Positions 1-6,234 of a DNA stretch of 18,191 nucleotides are shown one piece after another. Both the position numbers and the translations under genes were made by a program. The notes below the pieces were generated by a model. The model was given only the letters and a program-made list of their open reading frames with translations, had not been told where the DNA came from and ran no database searches. Source of the DNA: Oscillospiraceae bacterium (lineage in GTDB: Bacteria > Bacillota > Clostridia > Oscillospirales > Ruminococcaceae); contig CAAGBQ010000063.1 of assembly GCA_900768105.1 (NCBI GenBank), forward strand, positions 1 to 18,191, in the 5' to 3' direction. Positions within the stretch are counted from its first letter, which is position 1. Every line of letters starts with the position of its first letter.

Positions 1-2
1 CC

Positions 3-668
3 GCGGCGCTGCGTGTTTCCTGCAACCCGTATTTTATCGACCTTGGTCTTTCCGTCGGCGCAAAAAGAATAGTGGAAACGGCGGAAAATCTCGGCTTCGG
101 CGCTTCCACGGAGCTTGCGCCGGGGCTTTTTTCCGCCGCAGGAAACCTGCCCTCCGCAGGCTCGCTTAATTCCTCCGCCGCCCTTGCAAGCTTTTCCTTT
201 GGGCAGGGAAAGCTGCTTGCAACGCCGGTGCAAATGGCGGCGCTTGCCGCCGCCATCGCAAACGGAGGCTGCGCCGTTACGCCGAAGCTTGTGCTTGGAA
301 CCGCGGACGAAAACGAAAGCCTTTCTCCCGCTCCGGTTTACGAAGCGAACCGTGTTATGAGCGAAAAGACCGCAAAAAAGCTTCGGGAAATGATGATAAG
401 CGTTGTTGAGGAGGGCAGCGGAATAAACGCAAAGCCGGAGCAGGGCGGCGCGGGCGGAAAAACCGCCTCCGCCCAAACAGGGCAATATGATAAGGACGGC
501 AATGAAATTGTTCACGCATGGTTTGTCGGCTTTTATCCTGCGGAAAAGCCGAAATATGCCATTGCGGTTTTTGCGGAGGGAATGGAATCCGGAAGCGACT
601 TTGCCGCGCCGGTATTTAAAAAAATCTGCGACGGAATCGCAGACTCTGAAAAGGCGGCGGCAAAATAA
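3..668 (+). CDS. Class B penicillin-binding protein, C-terminal transpeptidase part (5' truncated by window edge)
   Basis: Peptidoglycan D,D-transpeptidase, which cross-links cell-wall peptides outside the membrane. The frame is open from the left edge, so the gene starts before the window; an ATG at 72 is internal. Seen in the sequence: an SCN triad (SxN motif) in 'VSCNPYFIDLG' near bases 18-48, the family-typical 'FGQGKLLATPVQMAALAAAIANGG' region (about bases 198-265), and 'GGKTASAQTG' near bases 450-480 at the position of the KTG motif. The third KTG residue is Ala rather than Gly. The C-terminal 'HAWFVGFYPAEKPKYAIAVF' is typical of the last strands of the domain. Class B is inferred because only the transpeptidase end is visible. 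No obvious terminator follows. It could be a PBP2, SpoVD or PbpA-type enzyme; the visible part does not decide. Confidence 0.88.
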   Translation, partial: AALRVSCNPYFIDLGLSVGAKRIVETAENLGFGASTELAPGLFSAAGNLPSAGSLNSSAALASFSFGQGKLLATPVQMAALAAAIANGGCAVTPKLVLGTADENESLSPAPVYEANRVMSEKTAKKLREMMISVVEEGSGINAKPEQGGAGGKTASAQTGQYDKDGNEIVHAWFVGFYPAEKPKYAIAVFAEGMESGSDFAAPVFKKICDGIADSEKAAAK

Positions 669-702
669 ATTGTTATAAATCTGTTAAATTGCAATAACCC
701 AC

Positions 703-731
703 TTGCCCGAAAGGAAAAAATGTGCTATTAT
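703..731 (+). promoter_or_regulatory. Predicted sigma-A promoter for the small membrane protein
   Basis: TTGCCC (703-708), a 17-base spacer and TATTAT (726-731). Transcription would begin near 738, leaving a leader of about 35 bases before the ATG at 772. This supports 772 as a usable start. Confidence 0.65.
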
Positions 732-771
732 TATCCTATGAAAAAATGCGGAAAGGAAGGCGCAACAAAAA

Positions 772-1119
772 ATGAGCATATCCACGGTAGTTGAAGCAAT
801 GCGCAAAGTCGTCTGCATGTATGACAAAATCCAAACAAAAAAAGATAAAATCCGGAATAAAGCAAGCAAAGCTTTATCCGTAGTGAAAGGCGGTAACAAT
901 ATGAAATTCGGAACTATTATCGGTATTGTAGTGGGCGCCATCACCCTTATTGCGGCGGGCGCTGCGGCAATGTATGTTTTCCTTAACGGCTTCCCCTGCT
1001 GCAAAAAAGGCTGCTGCGAGGACGAGGACCTTTATGACGAGTTCCCGGAGGAGGAAGAAAGCAGCGAACCCGCAGAGGAACCTTCCGAAGAAGCTTCCGC
1101 AGAGGAAGCAGCGGAATAA
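772..1119 (+). CDS. Small single-pass membrane protein with a Cys pair motif and acidic tail
   Basis: Unrecognised protein of 115 residues. Residues about 1-43 are basic and polar. Residues about 46-71 form one hydrophobic, Ala/Gly-rich membrane segment. Then comes 'CCKKGCC', four cysteines that could bind a metal or be acylated, and a low-complexity Glu/Ser/Ala tail. Two starts are possible. ATG 772 has AAGGAAGG about 11 bases upstream and sits just after a good promoter. ATG 901 has AAAGGCGG about 7 bases upstream and would give a 72-residue protein beginning right at the membrane segment. I chose 772 because of the promoter. The gene lies directly before the SRP RNA and dnaX on the same strand, but nothing shows a functional link. 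No function is assigned. Confidence 0.6.
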   Translation: MSISTVVEAMRKVVCMYDKIQTKKDKIRNKASKALSVVKGGNNMKFGTIIGIVVGAITLIAAGAAAMYVFLNGFPCCKKGCCEDEDLYDEFPEEEESSEPAEEPSEEASAEEAAE

Positions 1120-1143
1120 TCCTTCTGTAATTTTACAAAGACT

Positions 1144-1299
1144 GCGCGGAAGCGCACTTTGTCATGCGGTATACGGGTCCTGTGCGACAAAAAGCCGTGA
1201 ACCATGTCAGGCGGGGAACCGAGCAGCATTAAGCGGTATTTTTGGGTGCCGCAGATCAATCTGTATGCCGTGTGACAAAGTGCATATCCGCGCTATTTT
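1144..1299 (+). ncRNA. ffs: Signal recognition particle RNA (bacterial SRP RNA)
   Basis: RNA scaffold of the signal recognition particle; it binds Ffh (SRP54) and helps deliver nascent membrane proteins to FtsY. The conserved apical domain is plain: GTCAGGCGG, a GGAA tetraloop, then CCGAGCAGC (about 1207-1228). The two ends pair in a long helix: GCGCGGAAGCGCACTTTG at 1144-1161 matches the reverse complement of the 3' end (to 1293) with few mismatches. The hairpin is followed by TATTTTT, so it may serve as its own terminator. At about 150 bases it is longer than the E. coli 4.5S form, yet I see no Alu-domain helices outside the long stem. Its place just before dnaX matches the Bacillus scr-dnaX-yaaK-recR order. 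Exact ends are estimates. Confidence 0.88.
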
Positions 1300-1334
1300 T
1301 ATACCGGCGCACAAGCTTTGAAGGGAGAGGTTTT

Positions 1335-2969
1335 ATGTATCAGGCGCTTTACCGCAAATACCGTCCGCGTTTTTTTAAGGATGTCGCCGGACAGGAACAC
1401 ATAACCTCCGTCCTTGCAAAAGAGGTTGCGGAGCATACCTTTGGCCATGCGTATATTTTTACCGGAAGCCGCGGAATAGGCAAAACCACCTGCGCCAAAA
1501 TACTTGCAAAGGCCGTCAACTGCCCGAACGAGCACGACGGCGAGCCTTGCGGCGAATGTGAAATCTGCCGCGGAATCGACGACGGCTCCCTGCTTGATGT
1601 TACGGAAATGGACGCCGCCAGCAACAGAAACATTGACGACATCCGCGACCTTCGCGCAGAGGCAAACTTTACTCCCGCCGTGGCAAAATACCGCGTATAC
1701 ATCATTGATGAAGCACATATGCTCACCAAGGAGGCGGCAAACGCCCTCCTTAAAATTATGGAGGAGCCGCCGGAGCATGTTATCTTCATCCTTGCCACAA
1801 CGGAGGTATATAAGCTTCCCGCAACGATTCTTTCCCGTTGTATGCGTTTTGATTTTCGGCGGATGCCGCCGGAGGTTATTGCGGAGCGGGTCAAGTTTGT
1901 TTGCAAAACAGAGCGCATTGAAATTGACGATGACGCGGCGCAGCTTATCGGCGAGCTTGCCGACGGCGGAATGCGCGACGCGCTTTCGCTTCTTGATATA
2001 TGCCGTGCGGACGAGCATATTACCGTTGATACCGTAAGCCGCTGTGCCGGACTTGCCGGCAGGGAATATCTTTTTGACCTTGCTGACTGCGTTGCAAAAA
2101 AGGACACGCCCGCCGTGCTTGAAACGGTGGACAAGCTTTACCAAAGCTCTGCGGATGTGGGCCGCCTTTGCGATGAAATGATAAGCCATTTTCGAAGCCT
2201 TATGATTGTTTCCTGCTCCAAGGAGGCTTCCTCCATTTTAAAGGTGCTTCCGAAGGAGATGGAACGCCTTAAAAAGCAGGCGGCGGCGATTTCGCAGACG
2301 GATATATTCTACTGTATATCCGTTTTGCAGGATGCAACGGCAAAAATGGCAAAAAGCGCTTCAAAGCGCCTTGAATTTGAGCTTGCCATGGTAAAGCTCT
2401 GCTCTCCGGAGCTTTCTCAATCGCCGGAGGCACTGCTTGCCAGAATTGAAAAGCTGGAGGATGAAATTTCCGTGCTGAAGGCGCGTAACGCGGCGCCCGC
2501 CGTAACGGCGGCACCTGCCGCAGCGGTATCTGCGCCGCAGGCACAGCGCGAACCGGCGGAAGTTTCCTCCCCTTCACAAGGCTATGCGGCGGAGCCTTCG
2601 GCATTTCAGCCAAAGGTTCCCGCGGTGCAGCAGCCTGCGGACGAAAGCGGCGAAGAAAAGCTCTTTGCGGAGTGGGATACGGTTCTTGATATTCTTAACC
2701 GCAGAGATAAAATGCTTTTTGTGCTGCTTTCCGGTTCCAAAGCTTATGAAAGTGGAAACCGCATACTTATTGACGCACCTAACACAACCTTTATCCCCTT
2801 TATGCAAAAAAGTCCGGACGCAAACGAACGCATAAAAACCGCCATCGCGGAAGCTTGCGGCAAGCGCTACGGCATAGGTCCCCATAAAGGTGAAAACAAA
2901 AAGGCGGAAAATGACCCCCTTGCGGAGCTTGAGCAGCGGGCGCGCCTTTCCGGCATAGAACTTTTATGA
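1335..2969 (+). CDS. dnaX: DNA polymerase III subunit tau/gamma
   Basis: ATPase of the replicative clamp loader, which opens the beta sliding clamp and links it to the polymerase. The start is ATG 1335, with GGGAGAGG about 5-10 bases upstream; an upstream in-frame start at 1242 would run through the SRP RNA. The protein is 544 residues. It opens with 'MYQALYRKYRPRFFKDVAGQ', has Walker A 'GSRGIGKT' (residues 44-51), a zinc module with Cys63, 72, 75 and 78, Walker B 'IIDEAHML' near 124-131 and sensor 1/SRC at 'ATILSRC'. A Pro/Ala-rich linker (about 385-440) leads to a C-terminal tau-like domain. I saw no clear slippery site for gamma frameshifting. It is first in a same-strand block with ybaB and recR. 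Confidence 0.96.
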   Translation: MYQALYRKYRPRFFKDVAGQEHITSVLAKEVAEHTFGHAYIFTGSRGIGKTTCAKILAKAVNCPNEHDGEPCGECEICRGIDDGSLLDVTEMDAASNRNIDDIRDLRAEANFTPAVAKYRVYIIDEAHMLTKEAANALLKIMEEPPEHVIFILATTEVYKLPATILSRCMRFDFRRMPPEVIAERVKFVCKTERIEIDDDAAQLIGELADGGMRDALSLLDICRADEHITVDTVSRCAGLAGREYLFDLADCVAKKDTPAVLETVDKLYQSSADVGRLCDEMISHFRSLMIVSCSKEASSILKVLPKEMERLKKQAAAISQTDIFYCISVLQDATAKMAKSASKRLEFELAMVKLCSPELSQSPEALLARIEKLEDEISVLKARNAAPAVTAAPAAAVSAPQAQREPAEVSSPSQGYAAEPSAFQPKVPAVQQPADESGEEKLFAEWDTVLDILNRRDKMLFVLLSGSKAYESGNRILIDAPNTTFIPFMQKSPDANERIKTAIAEACGKRYGIGPHKGENKKAENDPLAELEQRARLSGIELL

Positions 2970-2974
2970 TGCTC

Positions 2975-3003
2975 TTGCCAAAGGCGGGCATTGTGATTAT
3001 AAT
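2975..3003 (+). promoter_or_regulatory. Predicted sigma-A promoter for ybaB-recR
   Basis: TTGCCA (2975-2980), a 17-base spacer and a perfect TATAAT (2998-3003), starting only 6 bases after the dnaX stop. It suggests ybaB and the genes after it can be transcribed separately from dnaX. Confidence 0.75.
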
Positions 3004-3045
3004 AATATAGTATTTTATATAATATAGCATCGGAGGAATTATCAG

Positions 3046-3393
3046 ATGAAAGCACATCTTCCACAGGGATTCGGCGGCGGCCCTTCCAATATGCAGGGCG
3101 TTTTGAAGCAGGCGCAGAAAATGCAGGAGCGCATGGCGGAGCTTCAGGCGGATCTTGACCAAAGAGAATATGATTTCACCGTCGGCGGCGGAATGATTAC
3201 CATTAAAATGAACGGCAAAAAAGAAATGCAAAGCATTGAAATAAAGCCGGAGGTTGTTGACCCCGATGATATTGAGATGCTTCAGGACCTTATAGTTGCC
3301 GGAGTTAACGAGGCTATTTCCTCCATTGAAAAAACCAACAGCGACGAAATGTCCAAGGTTACCGGAAATCTTAATATTCCGGGGATGTTCTGA
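3046..3393 (+). CDS. ybaB: YbaB/EbfC family nucleoid-associated protein
   Basis: Small dimeric DNA-binding protein of the YbaB/EbfC family, which coats DNA and is nearly always encoded between dnaX and recR. It has 115 residues, the usual family length. The N-terminal helix region 'NMQGVLKQAQKMQERMAELQADL' is followed by the family beta-strand signature 'VGGGMITIKMNGKKEMQSIEI', then 'DPDDIEMLQDLIVAGVNEA', and it ends in a short Gly/Pro tail. The start ATG 3046 has CGGAGGA at a good distance. It is 76 bases after dnaX and 19 bases before recR, most likely co-transcribed with recR. Its precise cellular role is not well settled in the family. Confidence 0.95.
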   Translation: MKAHLPQGFGGGPSNMQGVLKQAQKMQERMAELQADLDQREYDFTVGGGMITIKMNGKKEMQSIEIKPEVVDPDDIEMLQDLIVAGVNEAISSIEKTNSDEMSKVTGNLNIPGMF

Positions 3394-3412
3394 TTAGAGC
3401 CGGAGCGGTAAT

Positions 3413-4012
3413 ATGAATTACAGCGTGCTTCCGCTGACGAAGCTTACGGAATGTTTTGCACGGCTTCCCGGAATCGGAAGAAAAAGCGCCCAAAGGCTTG
3501 CTTTTCATATTCTCCGTATGCCGGAGGAGGAAGCAAAGGCTTTTGCCAACGCGATTCTTGAAGCAAGGGAAAAAATCGGCTATTGTGAAATATGCAAAAA
3601 TATAACCGATACCCCGCGCTGTGCAATTTGCAGCGACGAAACCAGGGATAAATCCACCATTTGTGTTGTGGAGGATCCGCGCGATGTTATCGCAATCGAG
3701 CGAACAAAGGAATATCACGGGCTTTACCATGTTCTCGGCGGGCTTATCTCCCCCATGGACGGTGTCGGTCCGGAAAACCTTTTTATCAAGGAGCTGCTTG
3801 CCAGAATGACCGACGGCGCCGTTAAAGAGGTTATTATGGCAACGAACCCGACCGTGGAGGGCGAAGCCACCGCGATGTATCTTTCGCGGCTGCTGAAGCC
3901 TATGGGCGTAAAGGTTTCGCGCCTTGCCTACGGAATTCCCGTCGGCGGCAACCTTGAATATGCGGATGAAGTAACCCTTTACCGCGCCATTGAAGGCAGA
4001 AGCCTTATGTAA
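3413..4012 (+). CDS. recR: Recombination mediator protein RecR
   Basis: Part of the RecFOR pathway: with RecO it loads RecA onto single-stranded DNA at gaps. The protein is 199 residues, the normal family length. The order of domains is complete: a helix-hairpin-helix near 'LPGIGRKSAQRLAFHIL' (residues 18-34), a C4 zinc finger (Cys58, 61, 70, 73), a Toprim domain beginning 'STICVVEDPRDV' (from about residue 81), and the C-terminal 'LAYGIPVGGNLEYADEVTL' segment. The start ATG 3413 follows CGGAGCGG. It sits directly after ybaB, as in most Bacillota. Confidence 0.97.
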   Translation: MNYSVLPLTKLTECFARLPGIGRKSAQRLAFHILRMPEEEAKAFANAILEAREKIGYCEICKNITDTPRCAICSDETRDKSTICVVEDPRDVIAIERTKEYHGLYHVLGGLISPMDGVGPENLFIKELLARMTDGAVKEVIMATNPTVEGEATAMYLSRLLKPMGVKVSRLAYGIPVGGNLEYADEVTLYRAIEGRSLM

Positions 4013-4017
4013 CAATT

Positions 4018-4034
4018 GCGGCGTCACGCGCCGC
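4018..4034 (+). other. Small GC-rich hairpin between recR and smpB
   Basis: GCGGCG (4018-4023) pairs with CGCCGC (4029-4034) across a 5-base loop, 5 bases after the recR stop. There is no T run behind it, so it is a weak terminator candidate at best. It may be an RNA processing or stability element. Confidence 0.35.
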
Positions 4035-4074
4035 CTTCTCAAAAATATTATCGGAAAGGAGGCACTGCGGAAAA

Positions 4075-4539
4075 ATGGAGCAAAAAAGCATAAAATCCAT
4101 TGCAAAAAACAAAAAAGCCGGCCACGACTATTTCATCGACGACAGCTATGAAGCGGGAATTGAGCTTTTCGGCACGGAGGTAAAAAGCATCCGTGCGGGA
4201 CAGGTCAACCTTAAAGACAGCTGGTGCGAAATTAAAAACGGCGAAATTTTTGTAAACGGAATGCACATAAGCCCCTATGAAAAGGGAAACATATTTAACC
4301 GCGACCCAGACCGCAGCCGCCGCCTTTTAATGCACCGGCGCGAAATCGGCAAGCTTTTCGGCCTTGTTCAACAGCAGGGCATTGCGCTTATCCCGCTTGA
4401 AATGTATTTCAGCGGTTCCCGCGTGAAGTTAAAAATCGGGCTTTGCCGCGGAAAAAAGCTTTATGACAAGCGCGACGATATGGCCAAAAAGGCCGCACAA
4501 AGAGATATTGAAAGGAGTCTTAAAGAGAGAAATAGATAA
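4075..4539 (+). CDS. smpB: SsrA-binding protein SmpB
   Basis: Binds tmRNA and places it in the A site of stalled ribosomes for trans-translation. The protein is 154 residues, the typical length. Family features are visible: the N-terminal 'NKKAGHDYFIDDSYEAGIELFGTEVKSIR' (OB-fold strands), 'NLKDSWCEIKNGEIFVNGMHISPYEKGN', 'RRLLMHRREIGKL' and the basic C-terminal tail 'RGKKLYDKRDDMAKKAAQRDIER', which inserts into the mRNA channel. The start ATG 4075 has GGAAAGGAGG upstream. Its RNA partner ssrA begins 39 bases downstream, so the two parts of the rescue system are adjacent. Confidence 0.97.
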   Translation: MEQKSIKSIAKNKKAGHDYFIDDSYEAGIELFGTEVKSIRAGQVNLKDSWCEIKNGEIFVNGMHISPYEKGNIFNRDPDRSRRLLMHRREIGKLFGLVQQQGIALIPLEMYFSGSRVKLKIGLCRGKKLYDKRDDMAKKAAQRDIERSLKERNR

Positions 4540-4578
4540 ATTTCTCCCGAAAAAAGAAGCCTTCTCATATATAAATAT

Positions 4579-4926
4579 GGGGGCGTAAAGGTTTCGACGG
4601 GGGCTTAGAAGTATGTATAGCGGGTAGAAGCGCCCAGCCTTCTATAAAATGGGCAAAAACAATAAACGCTAACGATAATTTAGCTTACGCGGCCTAATTA
4701 GGCCTGCCGTCCTGCCGAAGAGTACCGTGGCTTCGGATTTGGGCGTCGATTAACGGTGAACGATGACGGAAGCTTCTTCCGTACCGCCATTGTATCAGGA
4801 AGATACCGCCTGCGGCGGCTTGGCTGCCGTCTGCCGCAGGCGGGAAGCTTAAACAACAGCCTGCACCCGGAGAAGTATATATGGATTGGCTTTCGGACGC
4901 GGGTTCGACTCCCGCCGCCTCCACCA
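4579..4926 (+). ncRNA. ssrA: Transfer-messenger RNA (tmRNA)
   Basis: Rescues stalled ribosomes and tags the unfinished protein for proteolysis. The 5' end GGGGGCGTAAAGGTTTCGACG and the 3' end GGTTCGACTCCCGCCGCCTCCACCA-type T arm and acceptor form the tRNA-like part; the 7-base acceptor stem pairs fully with one G-U. Encoded CCA is at 4924-4926. A resume codon GCA at 4653 would encode AKTINANDNLAYAA, ending at TAA 4695-4697. GC-rich hairpins after the tag fit the pseudoknot region. The tag ends AYAA rather than the common ALAA. It follows smpB and has its own terminator. The exact resume codon is inferred from the frame. Confidence 0.96.
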
Positions 4927-4935
4927 AAACAATAT

Positions 4936-4984
4936 AATCCGAACCTTTTGCAAATTGAGCATGGGTTCGGATTTATTGTTTTTA
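4936..4984 (+). terminator. Rho-independent terminator of ssrA
   Basis: AATCCGAACC (4936-4945) and GGTTCGGATT (4964-4973) form a 10-base stem with an 18-base loop, followed by the T-rich TATTGTTTTT. It starts 10 bases after the tmRNA CCA end. Confidence 0.8.
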
Positions 4985-5082
4985 TGGAAGAAAAATAAGC
5001 TCCGCGCCGGCGATTCAAAGATGTATTCCCGATTTTTAGCTGTATCCATGCTATTTTGAATATTCTCTTTTTCTGCATTCAC
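4985..5082 (-). pseudogene. Possible remnant of a gene start (MATE-transporter-like N-terminus), running into ssrA
   Basis: On the minus strand AAAGGAGGT lies at a good distance before a GTG at 5082 (or an ATG at 5078 in another frame). The GTG frame reads NAEKENIQNSMDTAKNREYIFESPARSLF and then becomes Lys/Asn-rich before entering the reverse complement of ssrA, where no protein is expected. The string 'NREYIFES-P' resembles the first residues of MATE-family efflux proteins, but the match is short and the similarity is from memory. A possible minus-strand promoter lies upstream: TTTACA = plus 5136-5141 and TATACA = plus 5112-5117. I read it as a truncated gene start left at the edge of the inserted segment. 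It could also be an unrelated short peptide or chance. Confidence 0.3.
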
Positions 5083-5287
5083 ATAGTACCTCCTTTATAG
5101 CTTCTGTAAAGTGTATAAACGCATTTTGGAACTGCTGTAAAGGAAAGAATATTTCCATATATTTTTTGTCGATTGAGGAACGAAAAATAGCCTTGTTTTC
5201 AAACTTGCTTATTTTGTTTTTTGGTGGAATTTTGCCTCGCTTTATGTCAAAAACAAAAATATTTCCCGAATTTTTTCCGAAAAATCC
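5083..5287. other. AT-rich intergenic stretch with paired 11-base repeats
   Basis: No gene is seen here. CTTCTGTAAAG (5101-5111) and CTGCTGTAAAG (5132-5142) are near-identical direct repeats 31 bases apart, about three helical turns. They overlap the -10/-35 region proposed for the minus-strand remnant, so they could be regulator binding sites. The rest is A/T-rich sequence without a clear stem or coding frame. Confidence 0.4.
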
Positions 5288-5316
5288 TTGCTTTTATTTA
5301 CTATGGTAATTATAAT
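5288..5316 (+). promoter_or_regulatory. Predicted sigma-A promoter of the cas operon
   Basis: TTGCTT (5288-5293), a 17-base spacer and TATAAT (5311-5316). It is the last strong promoter before cas5c and implies a leader of roughly 240 bases. Confidence 0.65.
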
Positions 5317-5334
5317 TATATTGTGATTTTATAA

Positions 5335-5544
5335 GCAGATATAGAAGCGGGCTACAACAGAAGCACCGTCCATGAAGTACCTATTCATTATGCAAACCGC
5401 AAAAAAACCGTGGCAACTCTGCCCGCTGTATCCGGATTTTGTGCGGTAAGAGGAATATTTCCAAAAACATCCACATTGCTAATCTTGGTAGATTTCGGAG
5501 AATGCGAAGAAGCAGTCAGACGCGAAAATAAAAACGGAAAGTAG
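5335..5544 (+). other. Open frame without a start codon in the cas leader
   Basis: This stretch is open for 69 codons between TAA (5332-5334) and TAG (5542-5544) and lies wholly in the proposed cas leader. It reads, in part, 'GYNRSTVHEVPIHYANRKK' and later 'TSTLLILVDFGECEEAVRR'. There is no in-frame ATG; a GTG in 'KKTVATLP' is the only likely start and has no clear ribosome site. I do not recognise the sequence. It may be a gene fragment, or simply a noncoding leader that happens to be open. Confidence 0.3.
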
Positions 5545-5565
5545 ATAAAAAGGGGGTAGATGGAG

Positions 5566-6234
5566 ATGAGTTTAAAAGGATACCAAATCTCAATGGAAGT
5601 TGCCGGTAATACTGCAATATGGACCAGACCGGACAGCGGAGATTCTCCGTGCGGTTATCCGGTGCCAACCTATTCTGCCGTGAAAGGATTATTTGAAAGT
5701 GTTCTATGGGGACCGGACATCCTAATAATCCCGCAGAAAGTCGAATTGTGTTCCGTACCACGATTTCATTCATACGCAACCAATTACGGAGGACCGCTTC
5801 GCAAAAGTGATTCAATCAAAAAAGATAATAATTATCAGCTATTTGCGACAGTGCTGACCGATGTATGTTATCGTCTTTATGCGGAAGTTATTTTGAATCC
5901 GAATAAAGAATCGCTTCCGCAAAATGCTCTTGAATGGGATAGTCGCACCACATCGCCCGGTCATGCCTATCAGGAAATCTTCAATCGTCGCTTATCCCGT
6001 GGGCAGTCATATGCGACGCTTTCGCTTGGTTGGAGCGAATTTACAGTGTCTTATTTTGGTCCGTTCCGTGACACAAGCCATGTTTGTACCGAGCTTCCGG
6101 ATATATACATTCCTTCCATGCTGCGCGGAATGTTCCGACCGGAGTATCAATCTGAATACAGTCCCGTATATGATACAAATTTACATATTCATCGGGGCGT
6201 TCTTGAGTACCCAAAAAGGAGTGATTGGATGTGA
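5566..6234 (+). CDS. cas5c: Type I-C CRISPR-associated protein Cas5c (Cas5d)
   Basis: Cascade subunit which, in type I-C, also cuts pre-crRNA in place of Cas6 and holds the crRNA 5' handle. The protein is 222 residues from ATG 5566, close to the usual Cas5c size. I chose 5566 over ATG 5560 because AGGGGG lies 9 bases before 5566 but only 3 before 5560. Family features: N-terminal RAMP strand 'GYQISMEVAGNTAIWT', then 'YPVPTYSAVKGLFESVLWGP', typical of Cas5c, and 'NNYQLFATVLTDVCYRLYAEVI'. I could not place the Tyr/Lys/His nuclease residues with certainty. No cas6 is present, which fits type I-C. The stop overlaps the cas8c start by 4 bases. The gene is more A/T-rich than the housekeeping genes upstream. 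Confidence 0.88.
   Translation: MSLKGYQISMEVAGNTAIWTRPDSGDSPCGYPVPTYSAVKGLFESVLWGPDILIIPQKVELCSVPRFHSYATNYGGPLRKSDSIKKDNNYQLFATVLTDVCYRLYAEVILNPNKESLPQNALEWDSRTTSPGHAYQEIFNRRLSRGQSYATLSLGWSEFTVSYFGPFRDTSHVCTELPDIYIPSMLRGMFRPEYQSEYSPVYDTNLHIHRGVLEYPKRSDWM

Noticed and set aside
1242..1334. N-terminal extension of dnaX from an upstream start
   Set aside because: The extension lies in the SRP RNA 3' half and the linker, and ATG 1335 has the good ribosome site and the family N-terminus.
3371..4105. Minus-strand frame of 244 codons across recR
   Set aside because: It is the shadow of recR, which has complete motifs and a ribosome site.
4694..5078. Minus-strand open frames with the 'GGGGGSRTRVRKP' / 'RRRESNPRPKAN' style
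   Set aside because: They are the reverse complement of the tmRNA 3' end. This well-known false protein arises from antisense reading of tRNA-like T arms.
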